DNA from: Odiellus spinosus
Taxonomy: Eukaryota; Arthropoda; Arachnida; Opiliones; Phalangiidae
Direction of reading: 5' to 3'
Length of the DNA: 64,000 nt
NCBI GenBank assembly: GCA_963920705.1
Contig: OY987226.1
Location: 6,388,501-6,452,500, forward strand
Of the stretch, positions 42,967-54,088 are shown piece after piece (the first letter of the stretch is position 1; each line of letters starts with the position of its first letter). The translations under genes were made by a program, and so were the position numbers. The notes beneath the pieces are model-generated. The model was not told where the DNA came from, searched no databases, and saw nothing but the letters and a program-made list of their open reading frames with translations.

Positions 42967-43605
42967 CACAATGAGAGTTCTAGGGATTAAATATCACTCG
43001 AGTTGGACTTCATATCCTGCCAAGTGCTCGCTTACACATGAAATTATGTAAAAACATTTCACAATGAGAGTTCTAGGGATTAAATATCACTCGAGTTGGA
43101 CTTCATATCCTGCCAAGTGCTCGCTTACACATGAAATTATGTAAAAACATTTCACAATGAGAGTTCTAGGGATTAAATATCACTCGAGTTGGACTTCATA
43201 TCCTGCCAAGTGCTCGCTTACACATGAAATTATGTAAAAACATTTCACAATGAGAGTTCTAGGGATTAAATATCACTCGAGTTGGACTTCATATCCTGCC
43301 AAGTGCTCGCTTACACATGAAATTATGTAAAAACATTTCACAATGAGAGTTCTAGGGATTAAATATCACTCGAGTTGGACTTCATATCCTGCCAAGTGCT
43401 CGCTTACACATGAAATTATGTAAAAACATTTCACAATGAGAGTTCTAGGGATTAAATATCACTCGAGTTGGACTTCATATCCTGCCAAGTGCTCGCTTAC
43501 ACATGAAATTATGTAAAAACATTTCACAATGAGAGTTCTAGGGATTAAATATCACTCGAGTTGGACTTCATATCCTGCCAAGTGCTCGATTACACATGAA
43601 ATTTA

Positions 43606-43961
43606 TAGTTTAACGTTTTCAATCTCTACTTTATTTTTTAAAATACTTGAGTTTTGCGACTAGGATGTGCTTTAGATCCAATAGCTTCGTCATTACAACT
43701 ACGTAATAACGTTGCTATTAAGTAGTTGACCAATTATTGAAGTCTGTATCTAAATCACGTCTAATTCAATTATAATAAAAAATAAAGATTTAGAATTTTA
43801 AATAGGATATACGAAACGGAAATTGATGTCGGCGAGTTAAATAAACGGCCACATACTTCTGGTCTCCAGAATTATGTTCTCATGCTGCTTTAAAGAATTG
43901 TTTCGCTTTCCATGCTCATTTTTTGTCGATGCGATTCAATATTATAAATTTAATCTCTAGC
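43606..43961. other. No recognised gene
   Basis: This is a short AT-rich interval between two repeat arrays with no visible structure. Confidence 0.5.
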
Positions 43962-44410
43962 TCGGTCTAGCCCGTCCCTCTTGTAATATTTTAGGTAAGG
44001 CTAGGTTAGTTAATCCCTCGACCTCCCCCGTCCATCTGGTAATCTTTAAGGTAAGGTTAGGTTAGTTAATCCCTCTAATTAGCCAATCCTTCCAACTAGT
44101 TAATCCTTAGCTCGGGCTATTTGTAATATTTTTGGTAAGGCTAGGTTAGGTTAGTTAATTCCTCGAATTAGCCCATCGTTCCAACTAGTTAATCCCTCGG
44201 GTTACCCATTCCATCAAGTAATCTTTAAGGTTAAATTAGGTTAATTAAACCCTGGAAATAGCCCATCCCTCCAACTAGGTAATCCCTATAACTCGGGCTA
44301 ACCCGTTCCTCTTGTAGTATTTTAGGTAAGATTAGTTTAGGTTAGTTAATCAATTGAACTAGCCCATCCCTGTTTTACAACTTAGGTAAGGTTAGGTTAG
44401 TTAATCTCTG
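43962..44410. repeat. Degenerate repeat rich in TAGGTTAGTTAATCCCTC
   Basis: Five to six diverged copies of a roughly 60-120 bp composite unit contain GTAATATTTTAGGTAAGG, TTAGGTTAGTTAATCC, and variants of CTAGCCCATCCCTCCAACTA. Length varies because sub-blocks are lost or duplicated. The TAGGTTAGG motif recalls insect TTAGG telomere repeat, but it never forms a run of TTAGG. Confidence 0.8.
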
Positions 44411-44573
44411 CCTTTCGAGATTTGTACCAGGGTCTCAATTACGAATAGATTGAAGCCTCAATTAAACGCTTTAATTTTTATTCAGCATTAGTAAGAATTA
44501 AAGTTCAATAAACCTATAAAGCAAAATAGTGAAATGTGGAAAAGGTGTATATTTTTGGAGAAAAAAGGACAGA

Positions 44574-45079
44574 AATTATACAAAAAAGAGGTTGCTTCGC
44601 ACCCTTAAAAAAACTCTTTATCTAACTCGAATCAAACCCGTGAAGGGACAGAAATTATTTGTTAGAGAAAGAGCAATTTCATATCTTTAAAATTATAGTT
44701 AGTAGATTTAGTCTACTTATTCAAAGATTTTATTACTATTATATATTTTCCAAAAAACGGATAAAGACGACCTAGTTAACCATCCTCTCCCATTGATGTT
44801 TATTTTAAATTCTATCAGTATCACTAATAAAATTAGCTAAAGATGGAGTTCCTTTAATGGTTTATTTATCATTAGTCCTAGGTCGTCTTTATCCGTTTTT
44901 TGGAAAATATATAATAGTAATAAAATCTTTGAAGTAGTAGACTAAATCTACTAACTATAATTTTAAAGATATGAAATTGCTCTTTCTCTAACAAATAATT
45001 TCTGTCCCTTCACGGGTTTGATTCGAGTTAGATAAAGAGTTTTTTTAAGGGTGCGAAGCAACCTCTTTTTTGTATAATT
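44574..45079. mobile_element. Family G foldback element (506 bp, arms about 205 bp)
   Basis: The ends are AATTATACAAAAAAGAGG and its inverse. The arms are almost identical in inverse over about 205 bp, including GTTGCTTCGCACCC, GGGACAGAAATTATTTG and ACGGATAAAGACGACCTA. Only a few differences are visible, such as CTACTTATTCAAAG against CTTTGAAGTAGTAG. The unpaired centre is about 100 bp. No second copy occurs in the window. The TSD is unclear. Confidence 0.85.
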
Positions 45080-45082
45080 GTG

Positions 45083-45147
45083 TTACCTTGTTGGTATGCC
45101 AATAAATCAGCAAATTATGTCTGATTGGTTGGCATGCACCTAAGGTA
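45083..45147. repeat. 65-bp hairpin next to family G
   Basis: TTACCTTGTTGGTATGCCAA leads to AATCAG, and the inverse CTGATTGGTTGGCATGC followed by ACCTAAGGTAA answers it across a 10-base centre. The pairing is imperfect. It begins 3 bp after the foldback element and ends 15 bp before a TTAA element. Confidence 0.7.
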
Positions 45148-45162
45148 AAAAAAAGTTATTAA

Positions 45163-45294
45163 AGGGAGAATGAAAGGCCGAAACAACCTATTTTTAATCG
45201 ATTAAGAATGCTAAAATAATGAGAAAAACAATAATATAACTCACCAAAAATATTTCGTTATTTTATAATCAATTTCCAAAGTTCCGACGCTCCC
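45163..45294. mobile_element. Family F single arm (truncated)
   Basis: TTAA (45159-45162) is followed by AGGGAGAATGAAAGGCCG. The next 110 bases match the left arm of the complete family F element at 28012, ending at CCAAAGTTCCGACGCT. The match then stops, with no second arm and no right TTAA. Confidence 0.85.
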
Positions 45295-46985
45295 ATTTGG
45301 GTAGCGCCTGGAAGCATGTGCCGCCTTTTCCCCCCATTAATCCTGCTCTGAGTATATTCATAATTTTGACAAAGTTTCAAACCCCTTACCCCCGACTTTT
45401 TCTTTAAAAAATATTTGTAAATCAGGTTGAAACTATCTCTTTATCTATGTAAAACTTTTTGTTTTATTCGTTTTAATCCCATGAACATGTTATAGTGTCT
45501 AGCGTCTAAAGATGCGGCACGTTGAATTTATTTTTTTTTCGACCTTTTTGAGAAAGATGGTCATAGCTTCACGTCTTTTTTAAGATCCACAGTTACCTTT
45601 TATACACGTATACTTTCCTTCTTTTTCTATGACTCTTTCTCAGTCTCTCTCTCTTGGGTGGGAATGTTTTTTTATGTAGTTTTTGGAAGATGCAAGTTTA
45701 GGGTTTTATGTCTTAGAAGATTACGAACAATTTGCCATTTTTTTTTTTAGTTTTATAAATTATATTTTCCTAGTTTTTGATTATTTCTAGATTAATTTTA
45801 TATTAATCCAAATCGTCTGTAATTTTATTTATTTTTTATAATTAGTAATTGAATTAGTTTGAAATTGTGCAAACAATTTAGTCTTATCGGAAACTAATAG
45901 TTAATGAAGAAATTAGTTTTGTTGTCCAGTTAAAGAGGGAAGTCGTATGTTAATTTATGAACTTGATACGGAAAAAACTTAACCTTTCCAATCTTTAATA
46001 ATAAAATTATTAATCAGTGGTGAAATATAAATTAACTTTTATTCAAGAGAACGATGCTTCATGATTTTAAAACCTTAAATAACCATCTCCAAAATAAATT
46101 AATTTCATTATTTAAAAATAGAATAATTGCAGTATTTAATGAGTTAATTCTTTAACAGAAACTTGAAACGTAAATTAAAATTATAAAGGTTAAAGGTTAG
46201 ACGTTTTTGTCATTGTTACACAAATACTCCTGGTTCATTTACTAACTTTTGAATTTTTATTTTTATATTAGAGTCTGGATTTATGGACTGTTTCCGAGTT
46301 AGTTAGTTTTGTAAACCGGATTTCTATATATATATTTTTTTAATTTTAAATTAGAATTAATATTTTATAAAAGCGTAAAGTTAGCTTTATCTTTTGAATT
46401 TCTACAGTCGAGGCTTATTTCTAACGTTACCCTTTGAAGATTGGATTTTGTATAATCTAGTGAAAAGGTTTCAATGAATCGAACCTAAAAGCTCCTTTTA
46501 ATTACCATAAAACTTCAAAGAGTACATTATACGTTAAAGTTCCAATTTAGATGGTATTTCAAATTAGATTTTAAAATAGCATCGTCGATATTTTGAAACT
46601 TCCAATTAGAGACTTTTCGTTTAAAGTGAGCCTGTCACTAATTTTTCACGAACTCCACACGGAAATTGAGTAGCATATTAGGATAGATCGTTAAAAAGCG
46701 AATTAAAATATACGTCATAGAAAAAATTACCCCAACAGTAAAAATATATATTTTTCTCCATTTTCTAAAAATTTTTAAAAAATAAATTTCCCGCAATACT
46801 ACGTCATCACTATGGTCGCGTGGCTATTGTTGAGCCTACTGAAGCTTCTCGCCCGTTCTGGCACAAGTGATAAGGTCTTTATTTAAATCACAGCGAAATT
46901 TCGATTTAGAGCATGATGCTCCTTTGTTTGCAAACTTTAAAAGCTAAAGCTAATAGTTATAAAGCTTGTTAAATTGATATCTTGG
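45295..46985. other. AT-rich stretch, nothing recognised
   Basis: This is long, very AT-rich sequence with no arrays, terminal repeats or credible reading frames. The first 60 bases after the truncated F arm include a GC-rich piece (GTAGCGCCTGGAAGC). Confidence 0.5.
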
Positions 46986-46992
46986 ATAAAAG

Positions 46993-47329
46993 CAGAAGCC
47001 GATGAAACCCTCCTTTGAAGTCTATTACTCCCGGGTCTTGTCTACCCCTCTCTGTATGGGTTATTCTCAAAAGGCGCGATTCGTACGCCTCCTAACGGTA
47101 GATGTTTTCGGAGCGGGAGCTCGTCGAGCGAATATCTCTAGCAGCCTTGGAGTTCGTCCAAAAAACGTCGTCGTTTGTGGAGAGAGAGAATTTCCAATTT
47201 TCCGTAGACAGGGGGGATGAAGTAGGACCCCTTATAACTCGTAAAATTGGGAATTTTACCCATACAGAGAGGAGCGCTATATGGAACATTGGAGTAGTAG
47301 ACTTCAAAGGAGGGTTTCATCGGCTTCTG
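46993..47329 (+). mobile_element. Family A MITE, copy 6 (337 bp)
   Basis: Both CAGAAGCCGATGAAACCC termini are intact, with TSD ATAAAAG at 46986-46992 and 47330-47336. It is closest to copies 4 and 5, sharing GGAGCTCGTCGAGCG with copy 5. Confidence 0.96.
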
Positions 47330-47336
47330 ATAAAAG

Positions 47337-48145
47337 TAGTAATACAAAATATTCCCCCATCCCTTCCAATTCAAATAATTTAAATATGCAAAGAATATTT
47401 TATGAACATAGAATTTATTTATCTCGGCTCTTGTTTTCTCGGAAGTAAACTGAAGAAAATAAAACCCAATTTCATGTTTGGTTTTGAAGTTACATATGAA
47501 ATTTAAGCTTATATATATTTACTATTTGATATTCGTTTTGAATTTAACGATTTTAGGAGCCAAAATGGTATCGTACAATTTAAAAGTAGACATACAACCT
47601 TACCCGCGAATAATGATGAAACTTTTCATAATATTTTTAGGGATATTTAAAGTCTAAATTAACCAATTGATTGATTAAAAAAATACTTGAACGTCTAAAG
47701 TCGATGGTAACGACGCCTATAATTTTAGTAAGGGGATACTCGTTAGAAAAATAAAATTCTCTGACACATCTTCGGAAGCTCCCGGGGAAGAAAATTAAAT
47801 ATTTTTCTTTTGCATCCACATAAAAATTCATTCTTACGTCTGTCTATCCCTTTGTAATTAATTCTCTATGTGAATAATCATGCAAGCTTTCTAGTCGACA
47901 TTTTATTTGACCTTCAAGTCTAAATTTCTTAATCCGCTTAAATCCCATGGTAGATTTTAATTTAAAACCAAGCCATATTGCGAACCAGGGTATTAAAAAA
48001 ATAAATTATATTTTATTTAAATTCTTGGAATACGTAATGCCAGAAGTCTATGACAAAATCCCTTAGGATGGATTTCCTTAATTTAATACGCGAGTTTAAA
48101 TGAAACATCAGAATGTGACGAGTTGAAAAGTAATCTTGAGCTACA
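47337..48145. other. No recognised gene
   Basis: This is AT-rich and featureless apart from short unsupported frames such as 47637-47831 (minus). Confidence 0.5.
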
Positions 48146-48425
48146 TAAGCCGCGTTCATACTAGGCCTTATAATCGATTTAAACCGTTTCAAAAAGTTTC
48201 GCTAGCTGTCTTTTCTCTAATCGATTTGATACGATTTCTCGAAACTGCTTCGGGAACCAGTTTCATACCGATTCGGTTTCAACAACCGATAGATGAAGCT
48301 ACAATAAATCGATTTATAAAGATAACTTGTGAACACGTGTGGCTTAAAACGATTCCTGGCGATTTGAATATCGGTTGGATTTTACCGTTTCAAATCGATT
48401 AAGAAATGCTAGTGTGACCGTAGCT
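48146..48425 (+). mobile_element. Family C MITE, copy 6 (complete)
   Basis: It begins AAGCCGCGTTCATACTAGG and ends GCTAGTGTGACCGTAGCT. All consensus blocks are collinear with the copy at 34909, except for a short deletion after GTTTCGCTAG, where TCGTGTGAACGGG should be. The 88-codon frame inside it is not coding. Confidence 0.88.
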
Positions 48426-49174
48426 AAAGAGACATTGCAGTAGTAATTAATAACACAACTGAGGAGTGTAGTGACGATCGGAAACTTGAGATTTCAAAGC
48501 TATTTTTGGGAATGATCTAGGACTTCAAAGTTAATTTCCTGTACAAAATGGGGTGGGCATTCTTAATTGCTTTCGTAGTTAGTGAATTAGTCGCCGATAA
48601 TACTTTAATTTCACGATTTTAAAACGAATAGATTAGTTATATTTTGGAACTTCCATAGAAGAAAGTTTTAGACGTCTGGTAATACAAAAATAAATTAAAA
48701 ATTTAACCTTTTGATTGAATGTAGTGTATCATGTACCGCGTCACTGTAACTACAACATAAATCACAGCCTTTTGACAATACTGTTCAGTATTACTGTCAA
48801 ACTGCGCGTTACGTTGACGTAATATTTGGTGTACTATACATATACAGGCATTAGTTTTCCTGCAAAACCCTAGGGAAATATACCACGTAAAAGCATCCTT
48901 GAAATAAAGCTGAAAAATAAGAGTAAAACCTTCACAAATACGTTTTTAATACTTCCCCTCCGCGAGAAAAACTTAAAAATACATTTTGTGGAGTAAATTC
49001 AATATATTTCCCCACAGAGAGACGCGAACATATATGCTTGTAAACTGATGGCAACCAAAATCACATCAATACATTATAATAAACAGCCTCGTTTCCATTT
49101 ATATTATACCAGAACAATTTTTAAAACAGTTTAAACTTAAATTAATTGATTTCAAAATCTCAAAAATTATTTTC
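48426..49174. other. No recognised gene
   Basis: Around 48745-48815, TTGACAATACTG and CAGTATTACTGTCAA form a short inverted pair. Otherwise plain AT-rich sequence. Confidence 0.45.
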
Positions 49175-50140
49175 GTAACCTATTTAAGTAACCAAATTAG
49201 GAAAATAGTAACTTTAAGTAACCATATTAGGAAAATAGTAACTTTAAGTAACCATATTAGGAAAATAGTAACTTTAAGTAACCAAATTAGGAAAATAGTA
49301 ACTTTAAGTAACCAAATTATTAAAATAGTAACTTTAAGTAACCAAATTATTAAAATAGTAACTTTAAGTAACCAAATTAGTAACTTTAAGTAACCAAATT
49401 AGTAACTTTAAGTAACCAAATTAGTAACTTTAAGTAACCAAATTAGTAACTTTAAGTAACCAAATTAGTAACTTTAAGTAACCAAATTAGTAACTTTAAG
49501 TAACCAAATTAGTAACTTTAAGTAACCAAATTAGGAAAATAGTAACTTTAAGTAACCAAATTAGGAAAATAGTAACTTTAAGTAACCAAATTAAGAAAAT
49601 AGTAACTTTAAGTAACCAAATTAGGAAAATAGTAATCTATTTTAGTAGCCAAATTAGGAACATAGTAACTTTTTGTAACCAAATTAAGAAAATAGTAAAT
49701 TTAAGTAACTAAATTAGGAAAATAGTAAATTTAAGTAACCAAATTAGGAAAATAGTAACTTTATTTAGTAGCCAAATTAGGAAAATAGTAACTTTATTTA
49801 GTAGCCAAATTAGGAATATATTAACTTTAAGTAACCAAATTAGGAAAATAGTAACTTTAAGTAACCAAATTAGGAAAATAGTAACTTTACGTAACCAAAT
49901 TATGAAAATAGTAACTTTAATTTAAAAAAATTAGGAAAATAGTAACTTTATTTAGTAGCCAAATTAGGAAAATAGTAAATTTTAGTAACCAAATTAGGAA
50001 AATAGTTACTTTAAGTAACCAAATTAGGAAAATAGTAACTTTTAGTAACCAAATTAGGAAACTTTTAGTAACCAACTTAGGAAGCTTTAGGAAACCAAAA
50101 CTTTTAGGAAGTAATTTAGGAAAATAGTAACTTTTAGTAA
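49175..50140. repeat. 22/30-bp minisatellite around AAATTAG...AGTAACC
   Basis: The long monomer (30 bp) is AAATTAGGAAAATAG followed by TAACTTTAAGTAACC. The short monomer (22 bp) lacks the eight bases GAAAATAG. A run of about eight short monomers (49366-49530) sits between blocks of long ones. The array degrades after about 49640, with TTTAGTAGCC variants and single-base changes. It is strongly A-rich on the plus strand. Confidence 0.95.
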
Positions 50141-50833
50141 CATTTTTCCAAAAAAAAATTAAAATAAAAACAATTTTTAGAGAAAAAAAATGAAATATTC
50201 TGTATCAGCAATGAAGTTGATTCGTTTAATTACACCAAAAAAAACTATATTAAATTTAGTTAAACCGAAGTGAAAATGACTGTCAGAGTGCGAACTCGGC
50301 TTACAATATATAATACAATCAGTCAATCACGATACACGTACTACATCAACCTTAACTTACTTTTAAAGATATAAGTGACATTGAACATCTGTTCCTTTTT
50401 GCGCAATCTTCTTTATTCATACTATATTGACGTACGTATACGTATACGGCGAGTCTTTAATAAATACTTAACTCGTAAAGTTGACTAAATTTACAACGTT
50501 TAGAAAGACGGAAGATATAGTTCTCAAGAATGTCTTTTGGTAACTTCTCCACTTATAATGATTAAAACAATACCGATAAGTTTATATCAGAATTATATAT
50601 AAATGTATTCTGATATTTCTCCGTCGCAATTGCTGCTCCGGACTAGACCGATGGATGTCTTCTCCGTAGCGAAGTCTGGTTGCTTTTAGCTAAAGCATCG
50701 GAATGTGATATTTTGCCCGCCTCCTTCTTCGAAGATGCTTTCAGTTTAATCCAGCAGGTGGCGGATGGGAGCTCGATTCGGGATAGAACTTATTCACTCT
50801 TTCTTCAAGTTCCGTTAGTCTTTAGACTCTTCA

Positions 50834-50866
<33 letters not shown>

Positions 50867-51992
50867 CTCTCTCTCTCTTAACTCTTTCTTAAGTTTCTCC
50901 TATGATTCGACTCTGACATTATGTCTCCATTGAGTTCTTTATTCTAATGGTTTCAGTTTAGTTTCCTCACAGCTAGCCTGAAATTCCAAAAATCTTAGAG
51001 AAATAATAAAAAGTGTGGCACCTCCCGTCCTCTTCAAATTATGTTAACTTCGTTGCTCCAAAGATTCAAAAAAGCGAGAAAAAGTATACGTTATAGCTCC
51101 TTGCTTGTTCGGGATAATGAACACTAGTAAGACGTTCTTGTTTATCGATTATGGGTTTTAAAATAATCATAAAAATGTTATTTAAACTAATCAGAGTATT
51201 CTCGTAATTTAAAGTTAATTGTCGGTGTTAATTATAATTAAGGAACTGGCATATGACTATTGGGTAGAAGCAAAGTGTAACCAATTTCCATTGGATCGAT
51301 TTAAAAAGTAATGGCTCTAATTTGATCGAAGCACATTCGTCTTTTGGATAAGGTTAGATTAGTCGGTCGAGTTGGAATGTCGGTCGTATGGAAATTTGAT
51401 ACGACTGATAGAGAAACGACCCAACGGAATTAGACCCTAACCTAAATCTAACTCCATATTTAAACTGATAAAAACACGAATACAAATGACAAGAAATTAC
51501 ATCTATTCACAGGGCGTTTTAAATTATTTCACGATTGTCTAGAGCAATAGAAATCCCTTCGAGAACTAGTTTTCATTCCACTGGGCGAGTCAGATCATGG
51601 TCTACTGGTAAAATCGAGTGTTCCTTTGGCAACTTTTTTTCCTATCTTTTTCAAGGGAGCAAACTGATATGATTGGAGTATGCAATCATTTTCCAATTTT
51701 ACTTTCCAATGCTCGATGTTTGATTTAGAACGATAGGGGCAAGAGCAATTACCTTTTTAGCAAAATTGGGATTATTCGAAGATGGTCCTGCTTAAAATTC
51801 GCTACTTTCGCGATTGGATAATTTATCCAATCATTGTACTTCACCCTCAATTGTTTACCGTACGAATGAAAAGTTTTCTTATTAATCTCTCCCGTTGTTA
51901 ATAGTTCTAGGTTATTTATAGATTTCTATGTCCATATTAAAATGTCGATTCAATTATAATGATGCTTTATAAACACACGTAACAATAAATGA
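50141..51992. other. No recognised gene; CT microsatellite
   Basis: A CT run with two CCTC interruptions lies at 50832-50878 and sits inside an unsupported 70-codon frame (50680-50892). The rest shows no arrays or inverted termini. Confidence 0.5.
50832..50878. repeat. CT dinucleotide microsatellite
   Basis: CT repeats are interrupted twice by CCTC. It reads as serine/leucine in one frame, which explains the pseudo-ORF around it. Confidence 0.9.
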
Positions 51993-51999
51993 ATACAAA

Positions 52000-52417
52000 C
52001 AGAGGTATATAATAACCCCCTTCGGGGGGAAGTATGAAAGCCCCTATACTACCAATGCTAAAAATCACGAACAACAAGAGCACGCTGCTGACTATCTAGG
52101 CCACTAGCTCGCGCTGGACTTCTCAATGTCGCTACTCTAGTAAATGGTCTTTGTATAAACAAGACGGCTCGATTTGTGTTTAGAACTTCCTGTCTCAGGA
52201 GTCAGGCCGTCTGTTAAAATGGAGTCGAAGGTTGACTTCAGCTCGCGAGTTCCGGAAGTGTGCGTAGGGAAAATTTAGTGAGGTTCAAAATGGTGTAACT
52301 ATTTTTTGGGAGTAAAGCGGTGTGTCGATCCGCCGCGATTTACGCCGGGCACTTGTTGTTCGTCGATTTTGCCTACCTTTCATACTTCCCCCCGAAGAGG
52401 GTTATTATATACCTCTG
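52000..52417. mobile_element. Family J MITE, copy 2 (418 bp, 7-bp TSD, inverted)
   Basis: The termini CAGAGGTATATAATAACC and inverse match copy 1, and TSD ATACAAA is at 51993-51999 and 52418-52424. The interior is the reverse complement of copy 1: AGCCCCTATACTACCAATGC comes first here and last there. By eye the two copies are very similar, so both insertions may be fairly recent. The frame starting at 52306 runs out of the element and is not coding. Confidence 0.95.
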
Positions 52418-52424
52418 ATACAAA

Positions 52425-53737
52425 TAAATATATACAATACAATTGTTTAATCGTTTTAGCTAATCTTTTACAAGTTCTAAGAGTCGGGGATGTGTTAGTA
52501 TTCTTTAATTATCCCTCTAAACTTTCTCGAGTGAAGACACAGCAGTCCGGCTATATCGTCGACACGCCCACATATAACTCGAAGAAAACTTTAAAATTTT
52601 AAGTCTCTTACACTGTCTTTTCAAGACTTTGTCGCTGCATCACGACTGATTAATCAAAGGCGACCAAGTGTAAAAGTGAAAAGTAAAGGGCACCAAATAG
52701 AGATCCCAAGGCATACGGAGATTATACCGAGCTAGGTACGACCCCTTGGCGTTAAAAAAGTTCCTCACTTCCAGGAGTTTTGTTTAAGTTTGCGAATATT
52801 ACTACGACAGGGGACGCTACCGGGCTTTTTTTTCATGGCCTCCCAAGGTCTGTCGCACACTATGGGTTGCTTAAAACTGAATTATTATGTAAAATAGGTG
52901 TTTTGGGGTAAATATTTCAGATAAATTTATTTCACAGACTAGAAATAATTTGTAAATCATGAAATTCTCGGTTGAAAATAGATTGAAACGTCAGGAAAGT
53001 CGAGATACAGTTAGGGAATTTGAAAGAAACTCTGTATTCTTGGAGAAAGAGAAATTAAGGTGAAATTAATTAAGGTGGAAAGTTGTATGATATTCCAAAT
53101 ATTTACGGGAAATACGTTTAGTAAAGAAGTTGCTCTCGCCAATTTTGCATCGAAGCCAAAATTATATTAAAAAATAATAATATAGTTAAACAATTACCAC
53201 AGCGGTAAAATACACGAATAAAATATTTTTTATAATATAATAGATCTCTTGGAAAAAATTAATTTGGCTTAAGTTCTCTTGAACACGAGGGTTAATTTAT
53301 AATCTCATATCGTATTGAAAGATTTTGGTGCGCGACATGCTTTAGACAGGACGTGGGATGAAACCGTGAAAAGGTATGGCCGAACGAGTTCTACTTGAAC
53401 CGAAATGTCAAGATCTCAGTCAAAAAATTATACAAGGATAGTTGAAGGAGTGGAATTAACCCTGCATGGTTTTTGGATTAATTTAGGATTAAGTTTCGAT
53501 AAGGAACAAGGCGTATTTTGTTTTGTTTGAAATATATTTATATTTAAACAAGATCATACTTAATTCCAGTTCACGAGAATTCCTTATTTTAATTAAACAA
53601 ATAGTAATATTTCAATATTCATCATTCTAATTAGACATTCAATTAATTTTAAAAAATAACCGCAATTTAAATATATTTTATAGTTCTTTCGTAACTATAC
53701 TTCGAGAAAATTGCCAATTTTCTTTCAAAATACCTGA
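52425..53737. other. No recognised gene
   Basis: This is AT-rich sequence with no visible arrays, terminal repeats or convincing frames. Confidence 0.5.
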
Positions 53738-53744
53738 CTTAAAC

Positions 53745-54081
53745 CAGAAGTAGATGAGACCCTCCTTTGAAGTCTATTACTCACTGGTCTTGTCTACCCC
53801 TCTCTGTATGGGTTAGTTTCAAAAAGAGCGATTCTTACGCCTCCTAACGCTAGATATTTTCGGAGCGGGAGTTCGTCGAGCGAATATCTCTAGCAGCCTT
53901 GGAGTTCGTCAAAAAAACGTCGTCGTTTGTGGAGAGAGAGAATTTCCAATTTTCCGTAGACAGGGGGTATGAAGTAGGACCCCTCCGAACTCGTAAAATT
54001 GTGAATTTTACCCATACAGAGAGGAGCGCTATATCGAACATTAGAGTAGTAGACTTCAAAGGAGGGTTTCATCTACTTCTG
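53745..54081 (+). mobile_element. Family A MITE, copy 7 (337 bp, TAGATG subfamily)
   Basis: Both ends are of the CAGAAGTAGATGARACCC type (left has GAGACCC, right GAAACCC in inverse). TSD CTTAAAC lies at 53738-53744 and 54082-54088. It shares TTAGTTTCAAAAAG with copies 1 and 3 and the right terminus with copy 1. It is the only copy with this terminus on both sides. Confidence 0.96.
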
Positions 54082-54088
54082 CTTAAAC

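Larger units (their letters stand above)
41474..43605. repeat. Homogeneous 93-bp tandem array, interrupted by the LTR
   Basis: After the LTR, seven units follow with starts of the CAATGAGAGTTCTAGGG block at 42969, 43062, 43155, 43248, 43341, 43434 and 43527. By eye the units are identical, including ATCACTCGAGTTGGACTTC and CTGCCAAGTGCTCGCTTAC, until the last, where GCTCGCTTAC becomes GCTCGATTAC. The only remnant left of the LTR is TGTAAAAACATTTCACA (41474-41490). Confidence 0.95.

Noticed and set aside
43962-44410. Interstitial telomere repeat (TTAGG)
   Set aside because: TAGGTTAG appears within a longer diverged unit, but there is never a run of consecutive TTAGG units.
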